Of a DNA stretch of 22,957 bases, positions 21,126 through 22,957 are shown in pieces. A program made the translations under genes and the position numbers. The notes beneath the pieces were generated by a model. The model was not told the origin of the DNA, searched no databases, and was given only the letters and a program-made list of their open reading frames with translations. The stretch covers positions 1-22,957 of the IMG/VR virus record IMGVR_UViG_3300044630_001740; one strand, written 5' to 3'. Origin of the DNA: a virus. The number at the start of each line of letters is the position of its first letter. Position 1 is the stretch's first letter.

Positions 21126-21466
21126 GAGAGCACCCTTGGATAGTGGCAATTTACGCCATGTTTCTTTTGATATTAGTATTGACCAGCCTATCCTATTGCG
21201 GTGGGCAAACAGACGCTAAAATGGATGCTAGAGATATTTTAATCGAAGAACAAGCGGAGTACATAGAACGGTTAGAAAGTGCGATTGATGTAAGCCAAGC
21301 TAATGAACTAAAAGCGATTAAGAAAGCAACAGGATTAAAGCACGATTTAGAACTAAAAACATATTCTTATGACAGCCTACGAAAAGTCAAGCCGAAAGTT
21401 ATTTATCGTAACCTTAATGTTAGTGATGACAGCCTCACAACTATTTGGGCAAGTCAAATCAGATAG
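21122..21466 (+). CDS. Spanin-like membrane protein (i-spanin candidate)
   Basis: 114 residues. One N-terminal hydrophobic segment (residues 6-25, IVAIYAMFLLILVLTSLSY) is followed by a long charged helix (EEQAEYIERLESAIDVSQANELKAIKK), then a beta-like RKVKPKVIYRNLNVSDDS. This is the shape of an inner-membrane spanin subunit: membrane anchor plus periplasmic coiled coil. A Cys directly after the hydrophobic part gives SLSYCGG, which is not a clean lipobox, though lipid anchoring cannot be ruled out. It is coupled to the endolysin gene and overlaps the next gene by 98 bases in another frame, like Rz/Rz1. Confidence 0.5.
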   Translation: MREHPWIVAIYAMFLLILVLTSLSYCGGQTDAKMDARDILIEEQAEYIERLESAIDVSQANELKAIKKATGLKHDLELKTYSYDSLRKVKPKVIYRNLNVSDDSLTTIWASQIR

Positions 21467-21806
21467 CATACTTGTAAGTCGTATTGACTTGATTATACAA
21501 ATCGAATTAAATGATAGAAACAAAGCGGAACTAAACCACTTGAATAAAGTCATTAGCGTGGCAGATAGCGTTGTTTTGGCTTCACGTAGGTATATTGCTT
21601 CACTTGATACTGTTATCGCCTTAAAAGACGAAACAATAAGCCTACTGACTTTAGCAAAGGATGTGGCTATTGATAACCGAAACGAGTTGAAGAAACAACT
21701 AAAGCTACAAAAGCGGAAAACATTAATAAAATCGGTTGGATGGGGTGTTGGTGGTGTAGGTTTGGGCGTTATTTTAGGCGTGACTGCGGTTATTTTAGCC
21801 AAATAA
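21369..21806 (+). CDS. Spanin partner-like exported protein, 145 residues
   Basis: The N-terminus looks like a signal peptide (residues 10-27, ending SQLFGQ, where many Bacteroidota signal peptides are cut). A long amphipathic coiled coil follows, about 35-120 (including VVLASRRYIASLDTVIALKDE and ELKKQLKLQKRKT). A Gly-rich C-terminal membrane segment closes it (WGVGGVGLGVILGVTAVIL). It overlaps the previous gene by 98 bases, in the embedded layout of lambda Rz1 in Rz. Classical o-spanins are short lipoproteins; this is longer and ends in a membrane segment, so it may be a variant partner or a one-piece spanin. ATG codons at 17 and 20 could be later starts. Confidence 0.5.
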   Translation: MTAYEKSSRKLFIVTLMLVMTASQLFGQVKSDSILVSRIDLIIQIELNDRNKAELNHLNKVISVADSVVLASRRYIASLDTVIALKDETISLLTLAKDVAIDNRNELKKQLKLQKRKTLIKSVGWGVGGVGLGVILGVTAVILAK

Positions 21807-21883
21807 TTATTTTTTTTAGGGTATTTTTTTAGTCGTTTTTCATTGTGTGATTGCCTTTTTCGCAAAAAAAAGTTTAAAAAAAG

Positions 21884-21925
21884 TTTGGAAAAAGTTTTTT
21901 TATACAGAAAACCTTTTTAGATTTG
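21884..21925 (+). promoter_or_regulatory. Bacteroidota-type promoter for the small-gene cluster
   Basis: TAGATTTG at 21918-21925 matches TAnnTTTG exactly and lies 36 bases before the ATG at 21962. TTTG at 21884-21887 is 30 bases away, too far for a normal -33, so the upstream element is uncertain. TTTGCATATC here equals that at 1553-1562. Confidence 0.6.
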
Positions 21926-21961
21926 CATATCGAAATTAAGTAACCAACTAAAAAACCAACT

Positions 21962-22150
21962 ATGAAAACTCAATTAACAATCAAAGATTTAAAACAAGCA
22001 ATTACGAATCAAGATGAATTAAATATTATCGCTAAAGAAATTTGGTTTATGAATTTTACAAGACTTATTAAATTAAAATTTTCAGTAGATTTTGCAACAA
22101 AAAAAGCAACTGAAATATCTGAAAGACAAATTTCATTATTAATTAATTAA
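21962..22150 (+). CDS. Hypothetical protein, 62 residues
   Basis: No family recognised. The protein is basic, mostly helical (IKDLKQAITNQDELNIIAKEIWFMNF and KKATEISERQISLLIN), with no membrane segment. It follows a promoter and a leader with CCAACT, the same kind as before 1586 and 22206. It starts the small-gene cluster at the right end of the window. Function unknown; an early or regulatory role is suggested by the change from virion to small regulatory-type genes. Confidence 0.65.
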   Translation: MKTQLTIKDLKQAITNQDELNIIAKEIWFMNFTRLIKLKFSVDFATKKATEISERQISLLIN

Positions 22151-22205
22151 ATAAACCAAAAGGGGCGAGGCATCCTATCAACCTCACAAACCAAACCAAT
22201 CAACT

Positions 22206-22376
22206 ATGAGCCAATTACAATCAAGGCGTGACAAAGTGCAACGCCTAACAAACCAAGCACTAAAAGACAAGATGCACCACAAATACATTCAAGGGGTGTA
22301 CATCCTAAACCAAATCGCAATTCGCGAACTGCAAATATTTTCTAACCGTATAAACAAACTAAACAATGCTAACTAA
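22206..22376 (+). CDS. Small basic protein, 56 residues
   Basis: The ATG at 22206 follows an AAACCAAACCAATCAACT leader. The product starts MSQLQSRRDKVQRLTNQALKD and is basic and helical throughout, with many Gln and Asn and no hydrophobic stretch. No family recognised. The stop lies 11 bases inside the next gene, which suggests translational coupling with the helix-turn-helix protein at 22366. It may be a small DNA- or RNA-binding or regulatory protein, by composition only. Confidence 0.5.
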   Translation: MSQLQSRRDKVQRLTNQALKDKMHHKYIQGVYILNQIAIRELQIFSNRINKLNNAN

Positions 22377-22584
22377 CAAACAACTAAAAGAACTTTGGTC
22401 AGACTTGACCAAGTACAACGTCACAATCGCACAAGTAGCGAAATCATTAGGCGTGAGCGAAACAGCCGTGTATAACATACTAAACGGCAAAACAAAGAAA
22501 GCGCACGAAGCAATCAAGCAAATGATTGAGATGCGCAACGAGGCGAAGACAGCATGGTTAAACTTCTTAAATTCTACAAAATGA
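22366..22584 (+). CDS. Helix-turn-helix regulator, 72 residues
   Basis: Residues about 20-41 form a helix-turn-helix: TIAQVAKSLGVSETAVYNILN, with the AKSLGVS turn and AVYNIL recognition helix. This is typical of Cro/CI-type or resolvase-type DNA binders. A helical tail follows (AHEAIKQMIEMRNEAKTAWLNFL). The protein is short for a phage repressor and has no oligomerisation domain, so Cro-like control of early genes is more likely. It overlaps both neighbours (11 bases upstream; ATGA downstream). The binding site is not identified. Confidence 0.7.
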   Translation: MLTNKQLKELWSDLTKYNVTIAQVAKSLGVSETAVYNILNGKTKKAHEAIKQMIEMRNEAKTAWLNFLNSTK

Positions 22585-22790
22585 GCAATACAATCGAAGC
22601 ATACAGCTACCTAAAAGACAGAACAGAAAGCGAAGTCGAAATGGCTTTGACTTATTTTAATAGCCGAATACTAGCGGCTAAAAAGCATCGCACAGGCAAC
22701 GCATGGCTACCCGAAACACTCCCAATGATGGAGCAAGGCGCACGAATAGCGATGGAGATATTAGCTAACTTTAAAAAATCAAATCTATGA
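22581..22790 (+). CDS. Hypothetical protein, 69 residues
   Basis: The ATG at 22581 is chosen because it overlaps the previous stop (ATGA); an in-frame ATG at 22554 would overlap the upstream gene by 31 bases. No family recognised. The protein is helical, with EVEMALTYFNSRILAAKKHRTG and MMEQGARIAMEILANFKK segments and no membrane region. It ends in an ATGA junction with the small membrane gene. Function unknown. Confidence 0.6.
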   Translation: MSNTIEAYSYLKDRTESEVEMALTYFNSRILAAKKHRTGNAWLPETLPMMEQGARIAMEILANFKKSNL

Positions 22791-22909
22791 AGTTTATCCT
22801 GCACATCATCAAGAATTGGAACGAGGTTAACCCAGTCATTCAGTTGCTTATTTATGCTACAATAACAAGCGGAGGAATTGCTTTGCTTTGTTGGCTGAAA
22901 GGCATATAA
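22787..22909 (+). CDS. Small membrane protein, 40 residues
   Basis: A short reading frame starting at the ATGA overlap with the previous gene. After MKFILHIIKNWNEVN it has one hydrophobic segment (PVIQLLIYATITSGGIALLCWL, about residues 16-37). Its single-segment form recalls small phage membrane peptides. Coding status rests on the coupled start and the hydrophobic pattern. Confidence 0.45.
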   Translation: MKFILHIIKNWNEVNPVIQLLIYATITSGGIALLCWLKGI

Positions 22910-22916
22910 AAAAAGA

Positions 22917-22940
22917 GGACGGTAACCAGCCGTCCAAGTT
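22917..22940 (+). terminator. Possible intrinsic terminator
   Basis: Stem GGACGG (22917-22922)/CCGTCC (22930-22935), loop TAACCAG, followed by AAGTTTT. The stem is GC-rich and sits just after the last small gene. The short, A-interrupted T tract makes it less certain than the terminators at 1867 and 12774. Confidence 0.5.
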
Positions 22941-22957
22941 TTAACCAAATACCCTAT

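Noticed and set aside
21377-21865. 162-codon open frame on the reverse strand
   Set aside because: Antisense to the spanin-like gene, biased Ser/Phe/Lys/Pro composition with no recognised domain, and no promoter seen upstream on that strand.
1-22957. CRISPR arrays, tRNA or rRNA genes, insertion sequences, reverse transcriptase with diversity-generating repeats, and integrase or attachment sites
   Set aside because: I looked for each and saw no regularly spaced repeats, cloverleaf genes, transposase motifs, reverse transcriptase motifs or integrase.

Overview
The window is the structural and lysis region of a tailed double-stranded DNA phage (or prophage) of a Bacteroidota host. The host is inferred from three things: promoters of the Bacteroidota type (TTTG or TTG, 19-21 bases, then TAnnTTTG), AT-rich leaders without Shine-Dalgarno sequences, and protein families typical of phages of this phylum. 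A long tape measure protein, a tail assembly chaperone with a frameshift, and no sheath gene point to a siphovirus. No integrase, tRNA, rRNA or CRISPR array was seen.

Layout. Positions 2-1499 hold the 3' part of the large terminase and a two-frame tail assembly chaperone. Positions 1524-1894 are a one-gene cassette with its own promoter and terminator. Positions 1898-9510 hold tail completion, HK97 gp10-like and fibre-like proteins, a 638-residue tail protein and the tape measure. Positions 9483-9892 are a small reverse-strand operon (ribbon-helix-helix-like protein plus small membrane protein) with its own promoter and paired repeats. Positions 9924-12743 hold a ClpP-type prohead protease with a scaffold-like tail, the major capsid protein and a probable tail tube protein, closed by a strong terminator. 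Positions 12794-15452 are a separately promoted island with two small unknown proteins and three probable glycosyltransferases. Positions 15449-19865 hold the portal, a connector-like protein, a baseplate-like protein and a 755-residue fibre. Positions 19862-21806 hold a small tail-associated protein, holin, M15 peptidase endolysin and a spanin-like pair. Positions 21884-22940 hold small regulatory or early-type genes, including a helix-turn-helix protein, ending in a terminator-like hairpin.

Most genes overlap their neighbour by 4-14 bases (often ATGA), so translation is probably coupled within blocks. Several blocks begin with a TTTG-N4-ATG arrangement that predicts leaderless mRNAs.

The most unusual signal is at 14626-15452. 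A family 25 glycosyltransferase domain has its conserved N-terminus in a frame with no start codon. It can only be reached by a -1 shift at a run of ten A from the preceding gene, whose own frame continues for about 50 further codons to an AT-hook-like end. Just upstream is a gene for a protein strikingly like animal beta-1,4-galactosyltransferases. Together these suggest a phage sugar-modification system, part of it made by frameshifting or slippage.
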